IMG/VR virus record: IMGVR_UViG_3300035084_000014
Location: 1-25,300 of that record
Strand: one strand, 5' to 3'
Length of the DNA stretch: 25,300 bases
Source of the DNA: a virus
In this document: piece after piece, positions 13,049 to 20,698 of the stretch
Numbering within the stretch: the first letter of the stretch is position 1
Layout: each line of letters opens with the position of its first letter
Position numbers and translations under genes: made by a program
The notes under the pieces: generated by a model
What the model was told of the DNA's origin: nothing
Databases searched by the model: none
What the model saw: the letters and a program-made list of their open reading frames with translations, nothing else

Positions 13049-14480
13049 TGCGGCCGCCGAGAGCGAGCTGCACATTGCCGCCGCGACGGCGAACAGCACG
13101 CGACAGGATCTCCACCAGCAGATCGTCAAGCTGGCTCCCTCCGGACCGGATCTCGATGACCGTGCTCCCGCCCGCCGGGGTGACGGTCTCGCCGGCCTGC
13201 AGCACGGCGAGCATCTCGGAGCCGGGCGCGCCGGGCACGACGCCGCCAGTGTGGAACTTCGGGATGTGCGGCACGCTGATCGTGTTGCCGCCGATGACCG
13301 GAACCCAGCCCGGCACCGACCACGACAGCGAGCCGATCGTGTTGTTCCAGATGTCCGCGATCAGGTTGAAGGCGGTCCTAAACGGCCAGGTCAGCACCTT
13401 CGCGATGCCCTTGAAGGCGTCGCCCAGCCAGCCCGGAATCTTCTTGATGAAGTCCCAGGTGTTGCTGGCCGCGGACTTGATCCAACCCCAGGACGCGCGC
13501 CACAGCTTCTGGAACCAGTCCGTCTTGGTGGCGATGAGCACGATCACCGCGACCAGGGCGACGACCGCGGCGACGATCCAGGTGATCGGGGACGCCCACA
13601 GGGCGCTGTTCATCACCCACTGCGCGGCCGCCCATATCTTCGCCCCGATCGACGCGGCGTTGGTCGCCGCCGTCCACGCGTACTGGCCGGCGGTGGCCAG
13701 CCCGGTCAAGCCGATGATGCCGGTCACCAGCGGGGTGATCGTGTTCAGGTCGTTGGCCCACTGCTGCAGCTGCGGCGGATGCGCCTCCCGCATCGCGTCA
13801 TTCAGATCGAGCTGGGAATCTTTGCTGTCACGGACGGCCTGGGCCGCATCCTGGTTGGCCTGCTTGCCGTCCTCCACGGCCTGCTGCGCGTCCTGCTGCG
13901 CCTGCCGCACATCCTCGTTGGCCTGCTTGACCGCCGTCTGCGCATCCGCGTAGTCGAGGGCCGCGGCCTTGGCCTCGTCGCTGCCCTTGCCGTGCTCCTT
14001 GATCGCCTTCGCGAGCGCGTCGCCCGCCTGCTGGGCCTCGAACTGGGCCCGGTTGACGTTGTTCTGGGCGCCCTCGATATCGATCGCGGCCTGCCGGCCG
14101 TCGCGCTGCGCCTGGTTGACGTCCAGCTGCGCCTGCCGCAGATCCCTGGCGGCCTGCTTTCCGTCGAGCTGCGCCTGCTCGACGTCGCCCTGGGCGCGGG
14201 CCAGCGCGGCCGCGCGTTCCACGTTCGCGTTCTGGATGTCCGCCAGGCCCTGCAGTGCCCCGCTCGCATCATCGACGGCGTCGCCCATGCCGGTGATGCC
14301 GGCGCCGAGCTTGCCGATCTTGTCGGTGAAGCTGGCCGATTCCTTGCCGGAGTCCTGGAACGTCTGCCCGGCGCTCTTCGCCGCATCCACGACATCGTCG
14401 GTGGCCTTGACCGAGTCCTTCGAGGCTTGCTGGAGCTTGGTGGCGTCCCCGGCGAACTCCAGGGTGACGACGTTGCCCAT
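13041..14480 (-). CDS. Tape measure protein (short)
   Basis: This 479-residue protein sets tail length. Residues 85-230 form a long Gln/Ala/Asp-rich coiled coil with repeats of the type AQxDxxQA (ARDLRQAQLDVNQAQRDGRQ). Hydrophobic segments follow at about 250-265 and 299-317 (ITWIVAAVVALVAVIVLIAT), then a Trp-rich stretch and a basic C-terminus with FHTGGVVPGAPGSEMLAVLQ, a common end of tape measure proteins. ATG 14480 has AGGAG about five bases upstream and overlaps the preceding stop as ATGA. It is short for the family, implying a tail of roughly 70 nm by the usual 1.5 angstrom per residue rule. Confidence 0.92.
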   Translation of the reverse strand: MGNVVTLEFAGDATKLQQASKDSVKATDDVVDAAKSAGQTFQDSGKESASFTDKIGKLGAGITGMGDAVDDASGALQGLADIQNANVERAAALARAQGDVEQAQLDGKQAARDLRQAQLDVNQAQRDGRQAAIDIEGAQNNVNRAQFEAQQAGDALAKAIKEHGKGSDEAKAAALDYADAQTAVKQANEDVRQAQQDAQQAVEDGKQANQDAAQAVRDSKDSQLDLNDAMREAHPPQLQQWANDLNTITPLVTGIIGLTGLATAGQYAWTAATNAASIGAKIWAAAQWVMNSALWASPITWIVAAVVALVAVIVLIATKTDWFQKLWRASWGWIKSAASNTWDFIKKIPGWLGDAFKGIAKVLTWPFRTAFNLIADIWNNTIGSLSWSVPGWVPVIGGNTISVPHIPKFHTGGVVPGAPGSEMLAVLQAGETVTPAGGSTVIEIRSGGSQLDDLLVEILSRAVRRRGGNVQLALGGRNA

Positions 14481-14908
14481 CAACTCTCCTGAAGCCCGGC
14501 GCCGCGGATCACCGCGGTCAGCGCGCCCTGGAGCTGCTTCTCGATCTCCGGGCGCACCTCACGCAGGGTCGGGTAGAGGTAGCGGCCCTCTTTGAAGAAG
14601 GGGCGGTCCACGGACCGGTCCCGGCCTGTCTTCCCGCCGAAGTCGAGCCACGGCACATACGGCGCCTTCTTGCCGCCGATACCGACGCGGGCGGACGTGC
14701 GCGTCGACCGGGCCACCAGGGACCGGCGGGCCGCGCCGGACCGCTCGGGGATCTTCGGCCGGGTGCGGTCCACGAGCAGCTGGGCCGCGGAGTTCAGGGC
14801 AAGGCGTAGCTCTTTAGGAGCGTCCTTGTCGATCTGCCGGAGGGCGCGGTTGACCTGGGCGAGGCCTTCAACGGAGATCTTCGTATCGGTCCAGCTTTTC
14901 CCCGCCAC
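14480..14908 (-). CDS. HK97 gp10-like head-tail or tail completion protein
   Basis: This 142-residue protein matches the HK97 gp10 type by pattern: a starting strand (TKISVEGLAQVNRALRQIDK), a long helix, then IPERSGAARRSL, RVGIGGKKAPYVPWLDFGG, and a C-terminal FFKEGRYLYPTLREV helix. These proteins usually act in head-tail joining. Here the gene lies between the chaperones and the tape measure gene, an order seen in some actinophages. The GTG at 14908 follows AGAGG by seven bases and lies four bases after the end of the frameshifted chaperone frame. Confidence 0.8.
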   Translation of the reverse strand: MAGKSWTDTKISVEGLAQVNRALRQIDKDAPKELRLALNSAAQLLVDRTRPKIPERSGAARRSLVARSTRTSARVGIGGKKAPYVPWLDFGGKTGRDRSVDRPFFKEGRYLYPTLREVRPEIEKQLQGALTAVIRGAGLQES

Positions 14909-14912
14909 CTGC

Positions 14913-15105
14913 TCACCTCTTCGCCTGCTCGATCGCCAACTCGCGTTCCTGGTTGCGCCGCTGGAAGTAGAGGCTCCACCGCTGCCACTCGGCCGCCGAC
15001 ATGCCGCGGCGCATCTCCGCCACCGACCGCCAGCCCAGCTTCAGCACCAGGAAGTGGTCGAACTCCTCGTCAGGCCTCTCTTCGAACCTCTCGTAGATCG
15101 CTTTT
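14913..15105 (-). CDS. Tail-assembly chaperone T segment, reached by frameshift
   Basis: This minus-strand frame is open and coding-like but has no plausible start of its own. From 15101 it encodes AIYERFEERPDEEFDHFLVL, then 42 residues with many Trp and Arg (including AAEWQRWSLYFQRRNQ), ending at the TGA at 14913-14915. Its frame is +1 relative to the chaperone gene, and the two meet at C-AAA-AGC (AAAA at 15102-15105), where a Lys-tRNA can slip +1 with full pairing. The product would be a 166-residue G-T fusion (104 + 62). In siphophages the fusion helps load tail tube subunits on the tape measure. Confidence 0.75.
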
Positions 15106-15414
15106 GTCGGCCCCCTCGCCGAGCCCGGACAGGTCGCGGATCTTCTCCGACAGCACCCGGAGGTCTCCGCCGGCCGGGGACGTGCGCTGCCACTGCTCCA
15201 CCTGGGGAAGGGTGAGCTTCGGCTCGACGAGGCAGGCGACGACGTTGCGGCGCTCGATCAGCGCGGTGTCCTCGGTGCCCTTACCGTTGAAGATCAGCTC
15301 GTGCCGGGACAGACCGCGCACCCGGACCACCTTGCCGGAGGGCAGGGTGAGGTCCTCGGCGCCGTCCTCGAGGACGCCGGAGACGAGGTCGTCGAAGCTG
15401 GCGTATTCGGTCAT
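15070..15414 (-). CDS. Tail-assembly chaperone G
   Basis: This 114-residue protein has an acidic start (MTEYASFDDLVSGVLEDGAE), a beta-hairpin (LPSGKVVRVRGLSRHELIF), and a helical body with NVVACLVEPKLTLPQVEQWQ. Proteins with this layout directly downstream of the major tail gene are tail-assembly chaperones. ATG 15414 has GAGGAG nine bases upstream. The last ten residues after K104 are replaced in the predicted frameshift product. Phage G/T pairs normally use a -1 shift; here the frames require +1 (or -2). Confidence 0.82.
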   Translation of the reverse strand: MTEYASFDDLVSGVLEDGAEDLTLPSGKVVRVRGLSRHELIFNGKGTEDTALIERRNVVACLVEPKLTLPQVEQWQRTSPAGGDLRVLSEKIRDLSGLGEGADKSDLREVRREA

Positions 15415-15425
15415 GCTGCTGCTCC

Positions 15426-15827
15426 TCAGGTCTGCGGGGTCGGGTCCCACACGTCGGACGGCTCGGTTTCGAGGGCCCACGAGCGGTAGCCGGCGACCGG
15501 CGCGGTTTCGGCGTACTTGGTGATGACCGCGTCGAAGCTGTCCTGCGGCAGGTTCGAGCCGGTGCCCTCTGGGCGGTACTTCACGTTGACCTTCGTGCCG
15601 ACCAGCGGCTTGAGGACGGCCCGCGGGCCAGTCGCACCATCGGCGTACTTGCCGCTGCAGGAGAACGCCCCGTCGAGCAGGGTCGGGTCCTTGACGACGG
15701 CGTTCTTGCCGTACGTGGTCGTGTCCTCGGTGCCGCTGCTCTGCTCGCACTGAGAGTCCGTGCAGTCCGTGGAGATGTTGTTGCCCGCGATGATGATCAC
15801 GGTCAGCTTGGAGTGCTTGCGCGCCAC
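15426..15827 (-). CDS. Major tail protein
   Basis: This 133-residue protein has a beta-rich pattern: KLTVIIIAGNNIS, TTTYGKNAVVKDP, LDGAFSCSGKYADG, then PRAVLKPLVGTKVNVKYRPE, KPQD-type turn and FDAVITKY. This suits the small tail tube proteins of actinophages and its place just upstream of the chaperones supports the call. Three cysteines within residues 22-56 are unusual for a tube subunit and could allow disulfide links. The alternative tube candidate is the next gene at 15841. Confidence 0.78.
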   Translation of the reverse strand: MARKHSKLTVIIIAGNNISTDCTDSQCEQSSGTEDTTTYGKNAVVKDPTLLDGAFSCSGKYADGATGPRAVLKPLVGTKVNVKYRPEGTGSNLPQDSFDAVITKYAETAPVAGYRSWALETEPSDVWDPTPQT

Positions 15828-15840
15828 GACGAGCCCCCTC

Positions 15841-16350
15841 TCAGGCCGAGCAGCCGAGGATCACGACGTCGTACGTGACGCTCGTGCCGGCACCCGAGTT
15901 GTCGATGTTGAGCAGGTCGCCCGTGGCCGCCGTCACGGTGACCTTGCCGTCGGCCGGGCAGGCCCACATGAACAGCCCGCCGGGCGGGACGTCGATGCCG
16001 TCGGACGCGGCCAGGAACAGCGGCACGCCGTTGCTCGCTGGCCTGTTGACCCGGACGTTGTTGGTGTTCGCCGCCGCCGCGAACACGAAGACGGCGCGCA
16101 GCTCCACGAACACCTGCGCCGCGCCGAACGGCCCGGCCAGCGACCCGGCGAGGTCGATGGCGTCGGTACCCGAGGCGGCGACGGTGCGCTGGTCGTGGAA
16201 ACACAGGTCGGCCTGGTTCGCCGACGTGCCGTTGGCCAGCTCGATCTTCTTGATCTCGGACAGGGTGTCGACCGGTGTGGACAGGTCGAGAATGTTGCGG
16301 AACGTCGTCGTTATCGACGCCGTGACGATCGCGTTCAGGGTGGTGGCCAT
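15841..16350 (-). CDS. Virion protein, probable beta-sandwich
   Basis: This 169-residue protein is Ala/Thr/Val-rich with alternating hydrophobic residues (TVAASGTDAIDLAGSLAGP, VFVELRAVFVFAAAANTNNV, GLFMWACPADGKVTVTAATG). The pattern points to a beta-sandwich such as a tail tube, decoration or fibre module. No enzymatic motif is present. ATG 16350 overlaps the upstream stop as ATGA; the longer frame is a shadow. Lying between the tail completion gene and the major tail protein, it is probably a virion component. Confidence 0.68.
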   Translation of the reverse strand: MATTLNAIVTASITTTFRNILDLSTPVDTLSEIKKIELANGTSANQADLCFHDQRTVAASGTDAIDLAGSLAGPFGAAQVFVELRAVFVFAAAANTNNVRVNRPASNGVPLFLAASDGIDVPPGGLFMWACPADGKVTVTAATGDLLNIDNSGAGTSVTYDVVILGCSA

Positions 16351-16760
16351 CAGTCCTCTCCCGGGCCTACGACAGTTGCCTTGAAGACCGCGGCGAGATA
16401 CGGCTGGCCTGCGATCGTTTCGATGTCGAACTCGCACGACGTCACGGTCAGGTCGTCACACGACTGCCAGGTGTGGGCTTCCATGTGGGCCTTCACGGAC
16501 TGCGCGCCGGAACCGGCCGCCCAGCGGGAGACCGTGGTCCGGGCCGCCCGGTCGGTCACCCGGGACGCGACCAGCACCATCGGCAGGTCGGTGAACTGAT
16601 CCTCGCCGCGGCCGTACGTCTGGTCGAAGTCGACGCTCTGCGGGTACGACACGTAGCCGGCCGGGTCGGTCAGCGAGTCCGGCGGGTAGGCGTGCACACG
16701 CAGCCCGGAAATCTGGGCGAGCACGGCCGCGACCTCGTCCATCACGTCGTCGAGGTTCAT
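16350..16760 (-). CDS. Tail terminator or tail completion protein
   Basis: This 136-residue protein begins with a helix (MNLDDVMDEVAAVLAQISGL), then RVHAYPPDSLTDPAGYVSYP, a strand FTDLPMVLVASRVTDRAA and a C-terminal pair of strands (TVTSCEFDIETI, LAAVFKATVVG). This layout and position after the connector fit phage minor tail or terminator proteins that cap the tube. ATGA overlaps on both sides fix the start and stop. Confidence 0.72.
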   Translation of the reverse strand: MNLDDVMDEVAAVLAQISGLRVHAYPPDSLTDPAGYVSYPQSVDFDQTYGRGEDQFTDLPMVLVASRVTDRAARTTVSRWAAGSGAQSVKAHMEAHTWQSCDDLTVTSCEFDIETIAGQPYLAAVFKATVVGPGED

Positions 16761-17359
16761 CAGCCGATCCCCGGGAGCACGTAGTCGGCGACCAGGTCTT
16801 CGATGTCGGGGTCGAACCGGGACACCCGGATCGCCCCCTGGTCAGCCCAGCCGGCCACGCCTTCGGGCGAGTTACGGCGCATGAACCGGCGGTTGGCCAG
16901 CAGCAGCGTCGCCTGGGCGATGTTGTCCGGCACCGCCGGCCACCCCCACAGGGCGGTCACCCGCACCCGCGGCGACGTCGACCAGCAGCCCAGCGGCCGG
17001 ATCAGACCCTCGACGGCGCGGCCCTTCACGAGCGCGTTGTCCGGGGCCAGGTCGTAGCCGGTGACCGTCACCCAGGTGGTGCCGTCGCCGACCTCCACGA
17101 CCAGGCCGGCGGCCGACGAGATGTCGTCGACGGCCAGGACCTCGCCCTTGCGGGTGTAGTACGCGTCGTCGGCGGTGTAGTAGCCGCGCGCCGACGCCAC
17201 GCTGTCGGCGTAGAAGTGGCCGCCCAGGCCGCGGCAACGTTCGTCGAGCGCGCGGGAGGCGCGCTGCAGCGCGGCGGTGAGGTCGACGTCGTCGTTGGTG
17301 TCGGTGACCTTCCGAGCTCGTTTCAGCTCTTCCAGGTCGGCGTACAGGTTGCTGGCCAT
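16760..17359 (-). CDS. Head-tail connector, HK97 gp6-like
   Basis: This 199-residue protein has an N-terminal helical half (YADLEELKRARKVTDTNDDV, then LTAALQRASRALDERC). Its pattern matches gp6-type connectors that form a ring under the portal. A beta-rich middle (LVVEVGDGTTWVTVTGYDL) and a C-terminal helix set with ALWGWPAVPDNIAQATLLLA follow, common to this family. ATG 17359 has GGGAGG five bases upstream and was preferred over the GTG two codons earlier. It lies downstream of a strong hairpin. Confidence 0.82.
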   Translation of the reverse strand: MASNLYADLEELKRARKVTDTNDDVDLTAALQRASRALDERCRGLGGHFYADSVASARGYYTADDAYYTRKGEVLAVDDISSAAGLVVEVGDGTTWVTVTGYDLAPDNALVKGRAVEGLIRPLGCWSTSPRVRVTALWGWPAVPDNIAQATLLLANRRFMRRNSPEGVAGWADQGAIRVSRFDPDIEDLVADYVLPGIG

Positions 17360-17382
17360 GCGCACCTCCCTCGTGCGGGTCG

Positions 17383-17414
17383 GCCGGCCCGGGCCCTGGG
17401 GTGCCCGGGCCGGC
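17383..17414 (-). terminator. Strong hairpin between head and connector genes
   Basis: A perfect 12-bp stem (GCCGGCCCGGGC at 17383-17394 paired with 17403-17414) encloses an 8-nt loop. It begins 21 bases beyond the stop of the gene at 17435 and ends 24 bases before the next start codon. It can act as a partial terminator or mRNA end stabiliser, keeping head genes at higher level than those after it. Confidence 0.6.
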
Positions 17415-17434
17415 GTTTCCCCGGCCCCGTGCGG

Positions 17435-18016
17435 TCAGGTAGCGGCGCAGTACGCCACGGTCGCGACCGTCGTCGGGGTCGCGATCGTGGCCGGGGCCGT
17501 GCCGGTCAGCGCGGACCCGGAGGTCTGCGCCAGGATCAGCTGCCCGGACGCCACCGCGCCGGCGGCCGCCGCGGCTTCCAGGCTCAGCCCGGCGATCGTC
17601 GGCGGGGTGGCCGCGGCGACCATCACGGCCGCCCGGTACACGCCCGTCGCCGGCACCGTGTACGGGGTGGCCAGCGCGAGCGTCTTGGCGGTGTTCGCCG
17701 CCCACGCCGCGGTCAGCTGATCGGCGCTCTGCCGCAGCAGCACCGCCGTCGCGCTGGTGTCGTAGAGGGCGAACCACCAGTTCGTCGGGGTGGCGGCCGC
17801 GGTCGCCCCGGACAGGAACGTCAGCGACGTCACGACGTCGCCGGCCTGCAGCGGCAACGCCACCGACAGCATCACGCCGGTGCCGGGCGACGCCATGTTG
17901 GACACCGCCTGCAGGCGGCCGAGCGGCAGCGACTCGCGGAACACGCCGGACGGCTGGCCGTTGGACAGCCACTGCGGGTTCTTGACCGGGTAGACGCCGT
18001 TGACGAGGTCAGGCAT
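17435..18016 (-). CDS. Putative head decoration or fibre-like protein
   Basis: This 193-residue protein is Ala/Thr/Val-rich with a jelly-roll-like strand pattern: MLSVALPLQAGDVVTSLTFL, WWFALYDTSATAVLLRQSAD, TPYTVPATGVYRAAVMVAAA. The N-terminus has short polar segments (NPQWLSNGQPSGVFRES). No catalytic residues are evident. It lies two genes after the capsid gene and before a strong hairpin, which fits an abundant virion protein such as a decoration or surface fibre. It overlaps the preceding gene by 8 bp. Confidence 0.62.
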   Translation of the reverse strand: MPDLVNGVYPVKNPQWLSNGQPSGVFRESLPLGRLQAVSNMASPGTGVMLSVALPLQAGDVVTSLTFLSGATAAATPTNWWFALYDTSATAVLLRQSADQLTAAWAANTAKTLALATPYTVPATGVYRAAVMVAAATPPTIAGLSLEAAAAAGAVASGQLILAQTSGSALTGTAPATIATPTTVATVAYCAAT

Positions 18017-18374
18017 TGGCCCGCCCCTTCCTGGTCGTTACCGCGGTCTCCCGCGGCGTGCTGTCGGCGGCCGTCTCGGGCACGCCCAGCTCGGCCACCT
18101 CGGGCTCGGCTGCCCCGGGCTGGGCGACGCCTAGGTCGGCGAGCGCGGCCCGCAGCCGGCGCGCCTCGATGGTCGCCCGGGCGGCCTGCAGGTCCTGGCC
18201 GGCGCTCATGTGGTTGTCCGAGACCGCGTCGAGACGGTCGGCCTCGGCGCTGACCGTGGTGATCAGCCGGTCGATCTGGTCGCGGACGGCCGCGGCCCGC
18301 TCGGTCCGGCCGAGGCGGTCGTAGCGGGCGAGCTCGGCTCGGTAGCCGCCCAGTTCGGCGAGAAGGTCAGCCAT
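18009..18374 (-). CDS. Small coiled-coil protein after capsid gene
   Basis: This 121-residue protein is almost all helix to residue 82, with Leu/Arg/Ala-rich heptads (LGGYRAELARYDRLGRTERA, AARATIEARRLRAALADLG). An acidic Pro/Ala/Glu-rich tail follows and a basic end (VTTRKGRANA). The helical part resembles small phage proteins placed after the capsid gene in actinophages, but its role is not known. ATG 18374 lies 16 bp after the capsid stop. Confidence 0.7.
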   Translation of the reverse strand: MADLLAELGGYRAELARYDRLGRTERAAAVRDQIDRLITTVSAEADRLDAVSDNHMSAGQDLQAARATIEARRLRAALADLGVAQPGAAEPEVAELGVPETAADSTPRETAVTTRKGRANA

Positions 18375-18389
18375 GATCAGGGCCGCCGA

Positions 18390-19886
18390 TCAGTAGCCGG
18401 ACGTCGGGATCATGCCGGTGCCCGAGACGATGCTGATCGCCTTCGGGAGCCGGTTGGCCATGAACGCCGCGTATCGGAAGGTCTGGAACCGGATCTGCAG
18501 CGTCCCGGACAGCACCTCGGTCAGGACGCGACTCTGGATCGGCCCTTCCCACAGGTACAGGTCGGAGGTGCGGGCGGTGAGGATCCGCGTCTCGTTCGTG
18601 CCGCCACCGAGGTTCGTCGGGATGTTCCCGTCGAGGATCACCGGCGTACCGACGGTCAGGTTCCCGACCGGGCCCTCGGCGATCTCACCCGTCTGCAGCG
18701 CCATCGGGTTGAACGGGGCACCCTGCACCGGCTGGATGAGCGGGCGGCCCGTCGTGTCGAGGTTCGCGCATGCCCAGTACCAGATCGCCGGGATCACGAA
18801 CGTCGCGGTCGCCGGCATCTTCCGGTTGGAGAAGATCTGGCTCACGGACTGGACCCACGGCACGTACATCTCCGGCAGCGTCGGCGACGCATCGGTGTAC
18901 GTGACCGAGTTCGGTGAGGAGACGTTGAGGGCGCCGGTCGGCTGCCCGGACGACCCGGAACCGTTCAGCGCATACACGTCCTGCCGCAGCGCCAGGTCGG
19001 CGAGCAGATCCGAGAAGATGATCTGGTCGAAGCCCGGCGCGGGCGACTGGTCGAGCAGCTGCATCGCCACGTCCTGCTGACCGGCCACCGTGTACACCGA
19101 CGCGGAGACGCTGGTGTCGGTCAGGTCCGTCGAGGTGACCGCAGCACCGTCGGCGGTCTGCGCGCCCGTCGCCGTGCCGGTCGCCACCTTCGGCAGGTTG
19201 ATCGAGTCGGTGCCGGCCGGCAGTTCCATGCCGCGCACGCTGTCGGCGAACGGCCGCCCGAACCGGGGCAGCCCGACGAACTGGTCGATCAGCCACAGCG
19301 GCGGCACGAAGTAGCCGCCCTGCCCGTCGGTGCGGTTCGGGTTGACGCGGGTTTCGAACGCGGCCGCCCGCTGCTCGTCACGCCACCGCTCGGACGACCC
19401 GAGGTCATCCATCTGCTCGCGGGACCGCGCCTCGCGGCGCGCCTCCCGGGCGGGCAGCTCGACGCGCAGCTCGGCCGCGTGGCGATCCAGCCGGCCGAGG
19501 GCGGCCGGGTCGTGGCGCAGCTGCCCGAGGGCGAGATCGTGGAAGTAGGACCGGCCGGAACCGCGCCCGTACACCTGCGGCTCGCTGGTGATGGTCGCGC
19601 CGCCGGTGCGCTGCTGCCCGGTCTGCCCGGTCTCGGCCCGGCCCGACGCGGCTGCCTGCTCGCGCCGCTCGGTCTCCTCGGCATCGGCGATCTGACGCTT
19701 GAGGTCGTCCTCGTCGCCGTTGAGCTTGCGCAGCTCCTCGGTGCCGGCCGTGAACCGGGTCTTCTCGTCGTCGGTCAGGTCACGTTTCGCCGAGCGTGCC
19801 TCGGCGATCACCTTGTCCAGGTCGGACCGCAGCGCGGCCCGCCGTTCGAGCAGCTTCGCGAGCTGCTGCCGCAGGAACTCCAGCAT
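18390..19886 (-). CDS. Major capsid protein, HK97 fold, with N-terminal scaffold domain
   Basis: This 498-residue protein has an N-terminal segment (about 1-90) that is a charged coiled coil (FLRQQLAKLLERRAALRSDL, DEEDLK-type repeats) like the delta or scaffold domain of HK97-type capsid proteins. A flexible Gly/Thr-rich stretch follows at 85-105, and a capsid core from about 175 (GQGGYFVPPLWLIDQFVGLP, then DQSPAPGFDQIIFSDLLADL and LNGSGSSGQPTGALN). The upstream protease probably removes the N-terminal part during maturation. ATG 19886 is preceded by a purine-rich stretch; a GTG four codons upstream is the alternative. No separate scaffold gene was found. Confidence 0.92.
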   Translation of the reverse strand: MLEFLRQQLAKLLERRAALRSDLDKVIAEARSAKRDLTDDEKTRFTAGTEELRKLNGDEDDLKRQIADAEETERREQAAASGRAETGQTGQQRTGGATITSEPQVYGRGSGRSYFHDLALGQLRHDPAALGRLDRHAAELRVELPAREARREARSREQMDDLGSSERWRDEQRAAAFETRVNPNRTDGQGGYFVPPLWLIDQFVGLPRFGRPFADSVRGMELPAGTDSINLPKVATGTATGAQTADGAAVTSTDLTDTSVSASVYTVAGQQDVAMQLLDQSPAPGFDQIIFSDLLADLALRQDVYALNGSGSSGQPTGALNVSSPNSVTYTDASPTLPEMYVPWVQSVSQIFSNRKMPATATFVIPAIWYWACANLDTTGRPLIQPVQGAPFNPMALQTGEIAEGPVGNLTVGTPVILDGNIPTNLGGGTNETRILTARTSDLYLWEGPIQSRVLTEVLSGTLQIRFQTFRYAAFMANRLPKAISIVSGTGMIPTSGY

Positions 19887-20020
19887 GAGAGTCCCCACCC
19901 CCCTCTTGTCGATCGGGTTCGGTGGGTCTGCTCACGTCGAGTGGTTCCTGCGAGTGGTGCCCCTACGTTCGGGGTCCGGCTCGCGGCCCGGCTAGCCGCA
20001 CAGACAAATGTTCAGTTGTT
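19887..20020. promoter_or_regulatory. Gap upstream of capsid gene
   Basis: This 134-bp gap, one of the longest in the structural module, lies between the protease stop and the capsid start. It contains two direct copies of CGAGTGGT (19938-19945 and 19951-19958) and a weak CCCC-TACGTTC-GGGG hairpin (19960-19974). No clear promoter boxes are visible. A capsid promoter or long leader is plausible. Confidence 0.35.
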
Positions 20021-20698
20021 TCAGGACGCAAGCATATCCAGCTCGGTCTGGAAAAGATCAAGCTCGAATCCCCGCGGCCCCGCCGACGCCGGCGAGGCGA
20101 GGCGGCGGCCGAGCCGCTCGTACAACTCCCGCGCCGCCGTCTCGTCCATGGCGTCGAGGTCCTGCCCGCGCACCGCCGCCGCGGTGGCCGGGTTCGCCCC
20201 GAAGTTCACCACCGAGACGTCACCGCGGTGCATGTCCACCTCGAGGATGTCCCGCTGGTCGTAATCCGGGGACCACTGCGACTTGCCCGCCGGCACACGG
20301 AACGCGAACGACATCTCGTCGACGTTGCCGTCGGCGAGCGCCGCCACCATGTCCCGCACGTCGGAACGGCCCGTGTTCACGTCGGCGGCGATGTGCAGAC
20401 CGGTGGAGTCCTCGGCCAGGCGCAACGTCCCGGCCCGGGTGTAGGCCATCGACAGGCCGCCGTGGTTGAGTAGCAGCTGCACCTGCGGGTTCTCGGCGAG
20501 GGTCTTCGCGAACGCGCCGTTCCGGATCACCTCGGTGTACGAGCCGAGGAAGTCGTACATCTCGTACGGGGCTTCGGTCACCGACGCGTAGCCCTCGATC
20601 GTGGCCTGCTCGGCGCTGGCGGCGCGGACCTCCAGGCGGACCGGGTAGGCGCGTGTCTCCGTCCCGCGGCGGGTCGCGCGGTCAGCCTTGTTGTGCAC
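20021..20698 (-). CDS. Prohead protease, HK97 type
   Basis: This 225-residue serine protease of the U35/HK97 family cuts the capsid scaffold segment and itself during head maturation. Visible motifs are EGYASV (35-40), LLLNHGGLSMAYTRAG, which gives catalytic His79, and NVDEMSFAFRV, which gives catalytic Ser130. An acidic residue completing the triad is likely in the DILEVDMHRGDVSVVNFGAN segment. The GTG at 20698 has GGGAG six bases upstream; the longer frame overlaps too far into the portal gene. It overlaps the portal 3' end by 17 bp. Confidence 0.9.
   Translation of the reverse strand: MHNKADRATRRGTETRAYPVRLEVRAASAEQATIEGYASVTEAPYEMYDFLGSYTEVIRNGAFAKTLAENPQVQLLLNHGGLSMAYTRAGTLRLAEDSTGLHIAADVNTGRSDVRDMVAALADGNVDEMSFAFRVPAGKSQWSPDYDQRDILEVDMHRGDVSVVNFGANPATAAAVRGQDLDAMDETAARELYERLGRRLASPASAGPRGFELDLFQTELDMLAS

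Noticed and set aside
10907-13129. Minor tail protein start at 13129, with an apparent signal-like N-terminus
   Set aside because: The extra 27 residues overlap the conserved end of the tape measure gene. The family normally starts near VALELYYDG, so the apparent signal peptide is an artefact.
10304-13159. Long plus-strand open frame of 951 codons opposite the tail genes
   Set aside because: It is antisense to the minor tail and glycine-rich genes, whose products are recognisable. Long antisense frames are expected at this GC content and its protein is low-complexity Arg/Ala/Pro/Val.
13035-14492. Plus-strand 485-codon frame opposite the tape measure gene
   Set aside because: It mirrors the tape measure gene and has the Leu/Arg-rich composition of an antisense shadow, with no recognisable domain.
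15070-15750. 226-codon version of the chaperone G gene
   Set aside because: The upstream part lies inside the major tail gene in another frame and is Arg-rich noise; the start at 15414 has a good Shine-Dalgarno.
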